Assembly (NCBI RefSeq): GCF_008274695.1
Contig: NZ_VTOU01000002.1
Location: forward strand, 1 to 64,000
Origin: Sphingomonas montanisoli
GTDB taxonomy: Bacteria > Pseudomonadota > Alphaproteobacteria > Sphingomonadales > Sphingomonadaceae
Length of the DNA stretch: 64,000 bases
Reading direction: 5' to 3'
This document shows, piece after piece, positions 45,692 through 54,493 of this stretch; position 1 is the first letter of the stretch, and every line of letters starts with the position of its first letter. The notes beneath the pieces were generated by a model. It was not told the origin of the DNA. It searched no databases and saw only the letters and a program-made list of their open reading frames with translations. A program made the translations under genes and the position numbers.

Positions 45692-47554
45692 CTAAAGGCC
45701 CAAAGCTGTAGCCGCCCAGTATGTAGCGCCTGCCGCGATGTATGCCAGTGCGAAGAGATAGGCGAGCATGAAGCCCGTCCATTTCCACCCGTTCGTCTCG
45801 CGCCGGACGACCGCGATCGTCGAGATGCACTGCGGCGCGAATACGAACCAGACGAGGAAGGCGAGCGCGGTCGGCAGTGGCCATCGCCCGCGCAGGCGAT
45901 CGACGAGCGAGCGCTCCTGCGCCGCCTCATCGCCGTCGGTGATCGCATAGACGGTCGCGAGCGCCGACACCGCCACCTCGCGCGCGGCCATTGCCGGGAT
46001 CAGCGCGAGCGCGATGTCACGATCGAATCCGATCGGGCGGACGATGGGGGTGATGCCGTTCGCGATCCGTCCGGCGATCGAATAATCGATGGCGGGCTGA
46101 TCATAGTCGGCAGGCGGCTTGGGATAGGAGACGAGCAGCCACAGGATGACGGTGGTAAAGGCGATGATCGTGCCTGCGCGCTTCAGGAAGATCATAGCAC
46201 GCGTCCACAGGCCCAGCGCGATGTCGCGCATTGCGGGCGCCTGATATTTGGGCATCTCCATCATGAAGCCCGGCGGCGGCCCCTTGGTCACGGTGCGGCG
46301 CAGGACATAGGCGGCCAACATCGCGCCGGCCACGCCCGCAATGTAGAGCGCGAACAGCACCAGACCTTGCAGGCCGATTCCCGGCCCCACGGCCCGATCG
46401 GGGATGAAGGCCGCGATCACGACGGCATAGACCGGCAGCCGCGCCGAACAGGTCATCAGCGGCGCGATCAGGATGGTGGTCAGCCGGTCCTTGGGATCGT
46501 CGATCGTGCGCGTCGCCATGATACCGGGAATCGCGCAGGCGAAGGAGGAGAGGAGCGGGATGAACGCGCGGCCCGACAGGCCCACCCGCGCCATCAGATG
46601 ATCCATGATGAAGGCGGCGCGGACCATGTAGCCGGTCGCTTCCAGCAGCAGGATGAAGAAGAACAGGATCAGGATCTGCGGCAGGAACACGACCACAGCG
46701 CCCACGCCCGCGATCAGCCCTTCGACGATCAGCGATCGGAAGAAGCCCTCGGGCATCGCGTCGCCGACGATCTCACCGAGCGAAGAGATGCCCGCGTCGA
46801 TCATGTCTGCGGGCACGCTGGCCCAGCTGAACACCGCCTGGAAAATCAGGAACAGGATGGCCGCGAGCAGGATCGGGCCGATGATCGGGTGCAGCGCGAC
46901 CGCGTCCGCGCGGTGCGTCCAGCGACGCCGAAAACTTTCCTCGGTGGTCGCGGCGACCGCGATCGCGCGCGCGCGGCGCTGGAGCCCGACGATGTCTTCG
47001 TGCAGCACCGCGACATCGCCGCCAGATATGCGCGGACCGGTGGTCGCCAGTTCGCCCACCGCGACCTTGAGTGCGTCGATCCCGCGCTTGCGCACCGCGA
47101 CCGTCGGGATCACAGGTACGCCGAGTTCCGCCGACAGCTTGGCGACATCGATCTTCAGCCCGTCGCGTTCGGCCATGTCGATCATGTTCAGCGCGACCAC
47201 GGTCGGCAGGCCCAGCGCGATCAGTTGCAGCGCGAAGCGAAGATGATTGTCGAGGTTGCTCGCATCCATGACGACGATGAGCGCGGAGGGCAGGCGCTCG
47301 CCCTCCTGTTTGCCCAGCAAAACGTCGTGGGTGACGGCTTCGTCGGGGCTCGACGGTTCGAGGCTGTAGGTGCCGGGCAGGTCGAGCAGTTCGACCGGGC
47401 GGCCATCCTCCAGCGCGAAGCGGCCCGATTTCCGTTCGACGGTGACGCCCGGATAGTTGCCGACCTTCTGGCGAGCGCCGGTCAGGGCGTTGAACAGCGC
47501 GCTCTTGCCGGCGTTGGGGTTGCCGACGAGCGCGATCAGCGGAGTGTGGTTCAT
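45692..47554 (-). CDS. feoB: Ferrous iron transport GTPase FeoB
   Basis: 620 aa from ATG 47554. G1 GNPNAGKSALFNALTG (10-25), G3 DLPGTYSLEPSS, G4 NMID, followed by membrane segments with the gate motifs (SFACAIPGIMATRTI; PCSARLPVY-like TCSARLPVYAVVIAAF). It imports Fe2+. It overlaps feoA by 4 nt (ATGA). An open frame continues upstream through the next genes in another phase but is not translated as FeoB. It is shorter than E. coli FeoB. Confidence 0.95.
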   Translation of the reverse strand: MNHTPLIALVGNPNAGKSALFNALTGARQKVGNYPGVTVERKSGRFALEDGRPVELLDLPGTYSLEPSSPDEAVTHDVLLGKQEGERLPSALIVVMDASNLDNHLRFALQLIALGLPTVVALNMIDMAERDGLKIDVAKLSAELGVPVIPTVAVRKRGIDALKVAVGELATTGPRISGGDVAVLHEDIVGLQRRARAIAVAATTEESFRRRWTHRADAVALHPIIGPILLAAILFLIFQAVFSWASVPADMIDAGISSLGEIVGDAMPEGFFRSLIVEGLIAGVGAVVVFLPQILILFFFILLLEATGYMVRAAFIMDHLMARVGLSGRAFIPLLSSFACAIPGIMATRTIDDPKDRLTTILIAPLMTCSARLPVYAVVIAAFIPDRAVGPGIGLQGLVLFALYIAGVAGAMLAAYVLRRTVTKGPPPGFMMEMPKYQAPAMRDIALGLWTRAMIFLKRAGTIIAFTTVILWLLVSYPKPPADYDQPAIDYSIAGRIANGITPIVRPIGFDRDIALALIPAMAAREVAVSALATVYAITDGDEAAQERSLVDRLRGRWPLPTALAFLVWFVFAPQCISTIAVVRRETNGWKWTGFMLAYLFALAYIAAGATYWAATALGL

Positions 47555-47814
47555 GATTTGGACGCCGGCTCCACCAGGATCGCGGCGGCTTGCGCACTGC
47601 GCAGCGCCACCGTCATGCGGCCGATCCGGCAGGCGATCGGGTCGCGCCCGAACGGCCCCTTGTGCAGCTTTTCCACCGTCACGCCTTCGTCGACGCCCAG
47701 TTCGCGCAGACGCCGCCCGTCCTTCTCGGACAGAAGCGACCAGTCGATCGACTGGATCGATCCCTTGTCGCTTATGGGTAGCTGGTCGAGGGTGATGGCA
47801 GCATGCGAGGTCAT
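47551..47814 (-). CDS. feoA: Ferrous iron transport accessory protein FeoA
   Basis: 87 aa from ATG 47814 (MTSHAAITLDQLPISDKGSIQSI). SH3-like FeoA domain with LLSEKDGRRLRELGVDEGVTVEKLHKGPFGRDPIACRIGRMTVALR. It works with FeoB, whose start it overlaps by 4 nt. Earlier in-frame starts (TTG 47832, ATG 47826) are possible, but they would put the Fur-like site 47817-47833 inside the gene. Confidence 0.9.
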   Translation of the reverse strand: MTSHAAITLDQLPISDKGSIQSIDWSLLSEKDGRRLRELGVDEGVTVEKLHKGPFGRDPIACRIGRMTVALRSAQAAAILVEPASKS

Positions 47815-47816
47815 GC

Positions 47817-47833
47817 TGCGAACCATTATCAAT
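47817..47833. promoter_or_regulatory. Putative Fur-like operator of feoAB
   Basis: TGCGAACCATTATCAAT overlaps the feoA start region. It resembles the 61080 palindrome (TTGCAAATCATTTTCG) and iron boxes of the TGCGAAT-ATT type. The gene is iron-transport, so Fur control is expected. The match is partial. Confidence 0.35.
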
Positions 47834-47871
47834 AGCTTGGCAGGCGCGCCAGCAAATCCTTACCCCGGATC

Positions 47872-48534
47872 CTATTCGGCCATGCGGTAACGCAGCCGGC
47901 CTAGGAAGCGGGCGACGCTGAAATGCCGGTCGGGATCGGGCTTGAGCTGCGCCTTCAGTTTCTCGAACCGCATCACGTCGTCGATCCGGCGATCGAGGAA
48001 CGCATAGGTGTCGGCAAAGCCTTCGCTGTCGTCGTCCATCCACGCCATCATCGTGGCGGCATAGAGCGTCGAAAGCGTGGTGCGCTTGGTATACCAGGCG
48101 ATGTCGGTGCTCGTGTCGCCCGCGATGCGCCACATCGCGTCGGCCGCGCGCCAGCCCAGGGACGCGGCGCGCCTTGCGTTGGTCGGGCGGGTGAGAAGCT
48201 GGAGCGCGCGGCGCAGCGCGTCGGGATGAGCCGACCCTTGCGCGATGCGGAAACCGACGAGCGCGCGGATGCGGGCGCGGATCTTCATGCCGGCGATCCG
48301 ATCGGCCGGATATTCGGCGGCCATCGCGCGGTCGACCGCGGCGAACCATGCGTCCATCATCTCGATCGCGCCACCCGGAAAGCAGAGTGCGGCGCGGTCG
48401 GCAGGGACGCCGAGTTCGGCCGCCGCCGCCGCGAGCGCGGCTTCGCTCCATCCGTCGAACACGGCATGGGTGGGCAGCCTTTCGGCCAGTGCCTCGCGCA
48501 GTTCGTCGAGGGTCATGTCGATAGGGGCGATCAT
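47872..48534 (-). CDS. COQ9 family protein
   Basis: 220 aa. A helical protein with TLDELREALAERLPTHAVFDGWSEAALAAAAAELGV and WYTKRTTLSTLYAATMMAWMDDDSEGFADTYAFLDRRIDDVMRFEKLK, matching COQ9, an accessory factor of ubiquinone synthesis that binds lipid and assists hydroxylation. It precedes feoAB, 57 nt after its stop, and follows the EamA gene by 9 nt, so the two iron genes are downstream of it in one direction. Confidence 0.93.
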   Translation of the reverse strand: MIAPIDMTLDELREALAERLPTHAVFDGWSEAALAAAAAELGVPADRAALCFPGGAIEMMDAWFAAVDRAMAAEYPADRIAGMKIRARIRALVGFRIAQGSAHPDALRRALQLLTRPTNARRAASLGWRAADAMWRIAGDTSTDIAWYTKRTTLSTLYAATMMAWMDDDSEGFADTYAFLDRRIDDVMRFEKLKAQLKPDPDRHFSVARFLGRLRYRMAE

Positions 48535-48543
48535 GCGATCTCT

Positions 48544-49500
48544 TTAGACCGGCCCAGTCGACTTGACCACGGCCGGCTTGGCCACGGCTGGCGGTTCGCC
48601 GCGTCGGACGAGAATAAGCGCGATGCATATCGCCGCGGCGCCGATCCAGTCGAACGTCGCCAGCGTCTCGCCATAGAATTCCCAGCCGAGCGCGGTCGAC
48701 ACCACCGGCTGGATCAGCAGGCCCAGCGCAATGATCAACGGCGGCAGATGTCCGATCGCGTAGATCAGCAGCCCTTGGCCGATCACCTGGCTGCCGATCG
48801 CGAGCGCCAGCACCGGCCACCAGGCATCGGGGATCAGCTTCCCCTCCATCGCCAGCGCGGCGAACAGCATCGGCACGGCGCCGGCCAGGGTGGATATGAA
48901 CAAGGCGGGCATCGGCTGCAGGATGCCGCGCGCGCGGCCCATCGCGATCAGATAGCCGGTATAGCTCAGCCCCGCGAAGATGCAGAACAGGTCGCCGACC
49001 AGATATTCGCGCGACAATTCGTAGGATCGGCCGAGCAGCAGGCCGACCCCGCCAAAGGCCAGCGTCATCGCGATTCCCTGCATCCGTGTCGGGAGCGCGC
49101 GCGCGACGATCATGCCGTAGATCGCGAAGGTGAAGGTCGTGATGTTGCCGAACAAAGTGGCGTTGGCGAGGCGGGTGCGCAGGATGCCGATATGCCAGCT
49201 GCCCAGATCGAGCGCGAAGAACAGCCCGCCGGTCAGCAGCATCAGCACCATGCCACGGCTCATGCGCGGGATCGGCTGGCGCATGACGCGGGTCAGGATA
49301 AAGAGGACGGGCACGGCGAGGCCCAAGCGCCAGAAGGCCGATGTCACCGGGCCGATGTCCGAATGCGCAGCCGCCAGGCGCACGCTCACCGGACCGAACG
49401 CCAAGCATATATTGCTGAGCACCATTGCGACGAAGGCGCGCGCGATCACAGCCGAACTATCGGCGGGATCAGCTAATCTTGTGCCCTTGGCCTCGTGCAT
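48544..49500 (-). CDS. EamA-type drug/metabolite transporter
   Basis: 318 aa with ten predicted helices in two EamA repeats (SNICLAFGPVSVRLAAAHSDIGPVTSAFWRLGLAVPVLFILTRVM; PALFISTLAGAVPMLFAALAMEG; ALGLLIQPVVSTALGWEFYGETLATFDWIGAAAICIALILVRRG). It is an inner-membrane exporter or importer of unknown substrate. It is the first gene upstream of COQ9 and FeoAB, with 9 nt between stop and next start. It is divergent from the ene-reductase at 49543. Confidence 0.9.
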   Translation of the reverse strand: MHEAKGTRLADPADSSAVIARAFVAMVLSNICLAFGPVSVRLAAAHSDIGPVTSAFWRLGLAVPVLFILTRVMRQPIPRMSRGMVLMLLTGGLFFALDLGSWHIGILRTRLANATLFGNITTFTFAIYGMIVARALPTRMQGIAMTLAFGGVGLLLGRSYELSREYLVGDLFCIFAGLSYTGYLIAMGRARGILQPMPALFISTLAGAVPMLFAALAMEGKLIPDAWWPVLALAIGSQVIGQGLLIYAIGHLPPLIIALGLLIQPVVSTALGWEFYGETLATFDWIGAAAICIALILVRRGEPPAVAKPAVVKSTGPV

Positions 49501-49542
49501 CGGCCCTGAAACATCCTATCTTGCGCCGCAGCATGTAGGAGA

Positions 49543-50631
49543 ATGTCCGTGCCCACGCTGTTCGATCCGATCCGTCTTGGCGCCATCGAAGCGCCCAACC
49601 GCATCTTCATGGCCCCTCTTACGCGCGCCCGCTCGACGCGCAATCACGTTCCGACCCCCGTGATGGCGGACTATTATCGTCAGCGTGCCTCGGCCGGGCT
49701 GATCATTTCCGAAGCGACCGGTATCAGCCGACAGGGCATGGGCTGGCCCAACGCGCCGGGCCTTTGGACAGACGAGCAGCTGGAAGCGTGGAAGCCGATC
49801 GTGAAGGCGGTCCACGACGCGGGCGGGCGGATCGTTTCGCAGCTCTGGCATATGGGTCGGATGGTCCATCCCAATTTCCTGGGCGGCGAACTGCCGGTCG
49901 CGGCCTCGGCGATCGCGGCGCCCGATCAGGCGCACACCTACGAAGGGCGGTTCGATTTCGTTGCGCCGCGCCCGCTGGAGATCGGCGAGATTCCCGGCAT
50001 CATCGCCGACTATGTCCGGGCCGCGCAGAATGCGATCGCGATCGGGTTCGACGGCGTCCAGATCCACGGCGCCAACGGCTATCTGATCGACAGCTTCTTG
50101 CGCGATTCGGCGAACCAGCGCACCGATGAATATGGGGGGTCGATCGAGAATCGCATCCGCCTGATGCGCGAAGTGACGCAGGCCGTCGCCGACGCGGTGG
50201 GCAAGGAGCGGACCGGCATCCGCCTGTCGCCCAACGGCAATTCGCAGGGCACCGATGACAGCAATCCGCATCCGTTGTTCGAAGCGGCGGCGGCGGCCCT
50301 GTCCGACATCGGCATCGCCTTCCTCGAACTGCGCGAGCCCGGCCCCGACGGTACCTTTGGCAAGCCGAGCAGCGCGCCGGTCCACCCTGTCATCCGCAAG
50401 ATGTTCAAGGGTCCGTTGATTCTCAATTCGGATTTCACGAGCGAGAGCGCGCAGGCGGCGCTCGATCGTGGCGACGCCGATGCGATCGCCTTCGGCCGGC
50501 CGTTCATCACCAGCCCCGATCTGCCGGTCCGCATTTCGCGCGGCCTGCCGTTCATCCCATCGGGGCCGGCGCAATGGTATGGCGAGGGTGCGGCCGGCTA
50601 TTCGGACTGGCCGACGGTCGACGCGGCGTAA
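49543..50631 (+). CDS. Old Yellow Enzyme-type alkene reductase
   Basis: 362 aa flavoprotein of the NemA/OYE family. FDPIRLGAIEAPNRIFMAPLTRARS, ASAGLIISEATGISRQGMGWPNAPGLWTDEQ, QLWHMGRMVHP, FDGVQIHGANGYLIDSFLRDSANQRTDEYGGSIENR (HxxN catalytic motif HGAN) and GEGAAGYSDWP at the end. It reduces activated double bonds of quinones, enones or nitro-esters with NAD(P)H. GGAG precedes the ATG. Confidence 0.94.
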   Translation: MSVPTLFDPIRLGAIEAPNRIFMAPLTRARSTRNHVPTPVMADYYRQRASAGLIISEATGISRQGMGWPNAPGLWTDEQLEAWKPIVKAVHDAGGRIVSQLWHMGRMVHPNFLGGELPVAASAIAAPDQAHTYEGRFDFVAPRPLEIGEIPGIIADYVRAAQNAIAIGFDGVQIHGANGYLIDSFLRDSANQRTDEYGGSIENRIRLMREVTQAVADAVGKERTGIRLSPNGNSQGTDDSNPHPLFEAAAAALSDIGIAFLELREPGPDGTFGKPSSAPVHPVIRKMFKGPLILNSDFTSESAQAALDRGDADAIAFGRPFITSPDLPVRISRGLPFIPSGPAQWYGEGAAGYSDWPTVDAA

Positions 50632-50635
50632 TGAA

Positions 50636-50762
50636 GTCCTCCCCGGTACGGGAGAGGGACCATCCGGAGGATGGTGGAGGGGGCAAGAGGCTGTCGCGGA
50701 GCCTTCGGCCAACCCCCTCCGTCGCCTTCGGCGCCACCTCCCCATATCGGGGAGGATTTAGG
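50636..50762. repeat. Intergenic palindromic repeat
   Basis: Between the alkene reductase and ribH, the arms CCTCCCCGGTACGGG and CCCCATATCGGGGAGG pair, with further short complementary stretches (CATCCGGAGGATGG; CCTTCGGCCAACC). The result is a long foldable segment of the mobile intergenic-repeat type. Single copy here; it may also act as a terminator for both convergent genes. Confidence 0.5.
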
Positions 50763-50763
50763 C

Positions 50764-51186
50764 TTACGCCCCGAACCGCTCGCGCAGCTTGAGCATGGCG
50801 AGCGCGGCCTTGGCTGCCTCGCCGCCCTTGTCCTTCTCGGTCATCCGCGCGCGAGCGAGCGCCTGGGCCTCGTCCTCCACCGTCAGGATGCCGTTGCCGA
50901 TCGCGATGCCATCCATCGTCAGCGCCATCAGCCCGCGCGCGCTTTCATTCGAGACCACCTCGAAATGATAGGTTTCGCCACGGATGACGACGCCCAGTGC
51001 GACGAAGCCGTCATAGCGCCCGCTCTCGGCCGCCATCGCGATCGCGCCGGGCACTTCGAGCGCGCCGGGGACGGTGATCGTCTCATGCTTGTGCCCGTCT
51101 TCCTCGATCGCGGCGCGCGCGCCCTCGAGCAGCAGGTCGTTGAGGTGGTCGTAGAAACGCGCCTCGACGATCAGGATCTTGGCCAT
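50764..51186 (-). CDS. ribH: 6,7-dimethyl-8-ribityllumazine synthase
   Basis: 140 aa. Lumazine synthase signatures: [98 protein letters not shown]. It condenses the butanone phosphate and the pyrimidine from RibD. It overlaps ribB by 1 nt at the junction and is the last gene of the operon. Confidence 0.95.
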   Translation of the reverse strand: MAKILIVEARFYDHLNDLLLEGARAAIEEDGHKHETITVPGALEVPGAIAMAAESGRYDGFVALGVVIRGETYHFEVVSNESARGLMALTMDGIAIGNGILTVEDEAQALARARMTEKDKGGEAAKAALAMLKLRERFGA

Positions 51187-52478
51187 CAGTTCACTCCGTC
51201 GAGCTTGGGGATCGGGCGTTCGCCGACGATCGACAGGCCGTAGCCGTCGAGCGCGACGAGGCTGTGGTGGGTGTTGGTGAGCAGGATCATGTCCTGCACG
51301 CCCAGTTCGGTCAGGATCTGCGCGCCCACGCCATAATCGCGGATCACGTCCTGCGCCGGCGGCGTATCGTCGCCGCCCTTGCTGAACGACTGGACCGCGC
51401 GGGTCAGCCAGCCTTCGCTGGGCGAGTTGACGACGACGATCACGCCGCTGCCATGCTCGGCGATCGCCTGCATCGATCGTTCGATCAGCGCGCCGCGCGA
51501 TCCGGTTTCACCGAACAGATCGTAGAAGGATCCTGAGAAGTGCATGCGCACCAGCGTCGGCTCTTCGGGATCGATGCGGCCCTTGACCAACGCCACCTGC
51601 TCGCTGCCGGTCGCCTTGTTGTAGAAGGTGATCGCGGTCCACTCGCCGCCCCAGCGGCTGGTGAACTTACCCTCGGCCAGCTTCTGGACGAGGTGATCAT
51701 GCTGGCGGCGATAGGCGATCAGATCGCGGATCGTGCCGATCTTCAGCCCGTGGATCTGCGCGAACTCGATCAGGTCGGGCATGCGCGCCATCGTCCCGTC
51801 GTCCTTCATGATCTCGCAGATCACGCCCGACGGATTGAGGCCGGCAAGCCGGGAGACGTCGCATGCGGCTTCGGTGTGGCCGGTGCGGACGAGGACACCG
51901 CCGTCGCGCGCGATCAGCGGGAAGACGTGGCCGGGGGTCACGATATGCTCCGGCCCCTTCGACGCATCGATCGCAACCGCGACGGTGCGCGCGCGATCGG
52001 CGGCCGAAATGCCGGTGGTCACGCCGTCGCGCGCCTCGATCGACACGGTGAAGGCGGTTTCGTGGCGGGTGCCGTTGTTGCGGCTCATCAGGTCGAGGCC
52101 GAGCTGTTCGACGCGGTCCTTGGTCAGCGTCAGGCAGATCAGCCCGCGGCCGTGCTTGGCCATGAAGTTGATCGCATCCGGGGTCGCCATCTGCGCGGGG
52201 ATGACGAGATCGCCCTCATTCTCGCGATCCTCGTCGTCGACCAGGATGAACATGCGCCCGTTGCGCGCTTCGTTGATGATATCCTCGATCGGGGTCAGGC
52301 CCGGCCGCGACAGATAGGCTTCGAGCTTCTTGAGCGTGTCCGCCGTCGGATTCCAATCGGGCTCGTCGAGCGACCGCAGCGAATTGGGGTGGAGTCCGGC
52401 CGCGCGGGCAAGGCCGGAGCGGGAGACGTTGCCGTCCGAGACGGCGGCGCGGATGCGCTCGATCAGGGTGGTGCTCAT
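51186..52478 (-). CDS. ribB: HTH-fused 3,4-dihydroxy-2-butanone-4-phosphate synthase, RibA-like tail without Cys
   Basis: 430 aa in three parts. Residues about 4-55 form an XRE-like helix-turn-helix ([33 protein letters not shown]). About 60-265 is RibB, with [11 protein letters not shown] at 81-91. About 270-430 resembles GTP cyclohydrolase II ([22 protein letters not shown]) but lacks the zinc cysteines (no Cys in that half), so it should be inactive. It makes the four-carbon unit of riboflavin. A palindrome lies 38-65 nt upstream of the start and overlaps the ribE stop, and the HTH may bind it. A one-gene RibA is not in the window. Confidence 0.88.
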   Translation of the reverse strand: MSTTLIERIRAAVSDGNVSRSGLARAAGLHPNSLRSLDEPDWNPTADTLKKLEAYLSRPGLTPIEDIINEARNGRMFILVDDEDRENEGDLVIPAQMATPDAINFMAKHGRGLICLTLTKDRVEQLGLDLMSRNNGTRHETAFTVSIEARDGVTTGISAADRARTVAVAIDASKGPEHIVTPGHVFPLIARDGGVLVRTGHTEAACDVSRLAGLNPSGVICEIMKDDGTMARMPDLIEFAQIHGLKIGTIRDLIAYRRQHDHLVQKLAEGKFTSRWGGEWTAITFYNKATGSEQVALVKGRIDPEEPTLVRMHFSGSFYDLFGETGSRGALIERSMQAIAEHGSGVIVVVNSPSEGWLTRAVQSFSKGGDDTPPAQDVIRDYGVGAQILTELGVQDMILLTNTHHSLVALDGYGLSIVGERPIPKLDGVN

Positions 52479-52515
52479 AACCGCCGACTACACCCGCAAT
52501 GTGATCCCCTCAAGA

Positions 52516-52543
52516 GAGAAATCACATTTTAATGTGATTTCTC
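52516..52543. promoter_or_regulatory. 28-bp perfect palindrome at the ribE/ribB junction
   Basis: GAGAAATCACATT, TT, AATGTGATTTCTC. It spans the end of ribE (its stop lies inside) and the upstream region of ribB, and an isolated AATGTGAT occurs 17 nt closer to ribB (52499-52506). It could be an operator for the HTH of RibB. Confidence 0.5.
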
Positions 52544-53139
52544 AACTGTTCCATCCGGCCGAGATAGCGCGCGAGGATATCGATCTCCAGATTGACCTGA
52601 TCGTGCACCTGCACGTCGCCCAACGTCGTGACGCTCGCCGTATGCGGGATGATGTTGAGCCCGATCAGGGTCGCGCCATCGGGCTGATCGGTCACGCTGT
52701 TGACCGTCAGCGAGATGCCGTCGATCGACACGGAGCCCTTGGCGGCGAGATAGCCGGCGAGCTCGGCGGGTATCGCGATGTCGATCCGGTGCGAATCGCC
52801 TTCCTCGCCGATCGCGGCGACCGTACCGATGCCGTCGACATGGCCGGTGACGATGTGCCCGCCCAGTTCGTCGCCGACGCGCAGCGATCGTTCGAGGTTG
52901 AGACGGGTTCCAGCGGTCCAGCGATTCGCCGCGGTGCACGACACGCTTTCGTGGCTGACGTCGACCGCGAACCAGCCCGGCCCTTTTTCGACGACGGTCA
53001 TGCACGCGCCCGAACAGGCGATCGACGCGCCTATGTCGATCGATGCGGTGTCGAAACTCGTGTCGATGCGGACGTGCAGGTCGCCGCGCTGCTCGACCGC
53101 GGCGATCGTGCCGACATCGGTGATGATTCCGGTGAACAT
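52522..53139 (-). CDS. ribE: Riboflavin synthase
   Basis: 205 aa from ATG 53139 (MFTGIITDVGTIAAVEQ). Two lumazine-binding repeats (MFTGI and GHIVTGHVDGIGTV), with SIACSGACMTVVEKG. It dismutates lumazine to riboflavin. The upstream frame is open but the conserved MFTG marks the start. Its last codons lie in the 28-bp palindrome. It lies 4 nt after ribD. Confidence 0.95.
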   Translation of the reverse strand: MFTGIITDVGTIAAVEQRGDLHVRIDTSFDTASIDIGASIACSGACMTVVEKGPGWFAVDVSHESVSCTAANRWTAGTRLNLERSLRVGDELGGHIVTGHVDGIGTVAAIGEEGDSHRIDIAIPAELAGYLAAKGSVSIDGISLTVNSVTDQPDGATLIGLNIIPHTASVTTLGDVQVHDQVNLEIDILARYLGRMEQLRNHIKM

Positions 53140-53143
53140 GGCC

Positions 53144-54124
53144 TTAGCTCCGCCGCCTCTCGTAGATTTCCAGCCGGTCGCCGCCCAGCGCGCGCATGTC
53201 AACCATCTGCCAGCGGCCATGCGCCTGCGAAAGATCGGTCAGGCCGATATCGCCCAGCGTCCGCGCCGCCCCGATCAGGACCGGCGCGCGATAGACGAGC
53301 ATGCGATCGACCAGGTCGACGGCCAGGAAGGCGGCAGCGGCGCCTGCGCCGCCTTCGATCATCAGATGGTCGCCGGGCAGCGACGCGATCTGGTCGGGTG
53401 ATGCAATGTGGAGCCAGCCCGCCGGCGTTGCTGCCGCGTTGCTGCTGATCAGGACGGGGCGGGGGCTGCGCGATTCGAGGCCGGCCACCCGCACGTCGAG
53501 CTTCGGCGCGTCGGCGGTGATGGTGCCGCGCCCGACGAGGATCAGTTCGTGGCGCGCGCGCTCGACATGGGCATGGGCGCGCGCCGCCGCGCCGGTTATC
53601 CAGCGACTGCGCCCGTCGTCCATCGCCAGCCCACCGTCGATCGAGAGGCCGAGCTTGAGCGTCACTTGCGGGCGCCCGGTCGCGATCCGCGTCAGGAAGC
53701 CCGCCATCGACGCGCGGCACGCGGCCGCCTCGATGTCCTCGGTCACCTCGATGCCGGCCGCGCGGAGCCGTTCGGCGCCCTTGCCGTTCGTGCGCGGATC
53801 GGGATCGCCCGCGCCGATCACGACGCGCGCCGGCTGCGCCGCCGACAGCAGGTCGGCGCAGGCCGGGCCGCGCGGCGAGGCGTGTGCACATGGTTCGAGC
53901 GTCGCATAGACGGTGGCCCCCGTGATATCGCCGCCGGCGTCGGCGATCGCCGACGCCTCGGCATGGGGGCGGCCGCCCGCCTGGGTCCAGCCACGCCCGA
54001 TCACGCGGCCATCGCGCACGATGATGCAGCCGACATTGGGATTGGGTGCCGTCAGCCCGCGCGTGCGGCCGGCCAGCGCGATCGCGGCCGTCATCCAGCG
54101 CGAATCGTCAGGCCGGATACTCAA
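53144..54124 (-). CDS. ribD: Riboflavin bifunctional deaminase/reductase
   Basis: 326 aa from TTG 54124. The deaminase domain has HAEASAI and LEPCAHASPRGPAC (zinc site), and the reductase domain ARHELILVGRGTITADAPKLDVR. The residues DDSRWMTAAIALAGRTRGLTAPNPNVGC match the conserved N-terminus, so the start lies upstream of the Met in the middle (54094). TTG 54124 overlaps the preceding gene's stop as TTGA, suggesting translational coupling. It gives the pyrimidine intermediates to RibH. Confidence 0.93.
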   Translation of the reverse strand: MSIRPDDSRWMTAAIALAGRTRGLTAPNPNVGCIIVRDGRVIGRGWTQAGGRPHAEASAIADAGGDITGATVYATLEPCAHASPRGPACADLLSAAQPARVVIGAGDPDPRTNGKGAERLRAAGIEVTEDIEAAACRASMAGFLTRIATGRPQVTLKLGLSIDGGLAMDDGRSRWITGAAARAHAHVERARHELILVGRGTITADAPKLDVRVAGLESRSPRPVLISSNAAATPAGWLHIASPDQIASLPGDHLMIEGGAGAAAAFLAVDLVDRMLVYRAPVLIGAARTLGDIGLTDLSQAHGRWQMVDMRALGGDRLEIYERRRS

Positions 54125-54447
54125 TTCTTGGTGTCGATGCCGAGCCGGTCGGCCAACCGCTGATACTGCTTGCGTCGTTCCTCGCGCGCGGCGTCGAGCA
54201 CCTTCTGATCGGCGATATTCTGCTTGCGGATCTCTTCGTCGGTCCGATCGGGCTTGTAATATTGTACGTAGATCATCCGCTTCTGCGGCTTGGCGAGCAG
54301 CGAGTCCTTGTAGAAACCGGCGATGATGATGCACGGCATCAGCATGGCCAGGATCGCGAACGGCACCTTATGCCGCTGATCGCCTGTCAGGAAAGCCTTG
54401 AAGTCGGCCAGGAATGCGCTCGGGCGCGAAGGACGGGGGATCGCCAT
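54121..54447 (-). CDS. Conserved membrane-anchored hypothetical protein
   Basis: 108 aa. One membrane helix at about 30-47 (VPFAILAMLMPCIIIAGFY), then a charged helical tail (RTDEEIRKQNIADQKVLDAAREERRKQYQRLADRLG), possibly coiled. Family not recognised; it appears conserved as an upstream partner of ribD in sphingomonads as far as I recall. Its stop overlaps the ribD start. Confidence 0.75.
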   Translation of the reverse strand: MAIPRPSRPSAFLADFKAFLTGDQRHKVPFAILAMLMPCIIIAGFYKDSLLAKPQKRMIYVQYYKPDRTDEEIRKQNIADQKVLDAAREERRKQYQRLADRLGIDTKN

Positions 54448-54493
54448 AGGTCACCCAAGATAGGGCGATCCCCCGTCGAGCGCTAGGCTTGGC

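Noticed and set aside
45290-47890. Long open frame opposite feoB (866 codons)
   Set aside because: Antisense to ssb and FeoB; composition is repetitive Asp/Arg/His with no start support.
45692-49408. Apparent 1238-residue reading frame extending feoB upstream through feoA, COQ9 and the EamA gene
   Set aside because: The upstream part has no FeoB-like signature and lies in another frame of three well supported genes. FeoB begins at ATG 47554, overlapping feoA by 4 nt.
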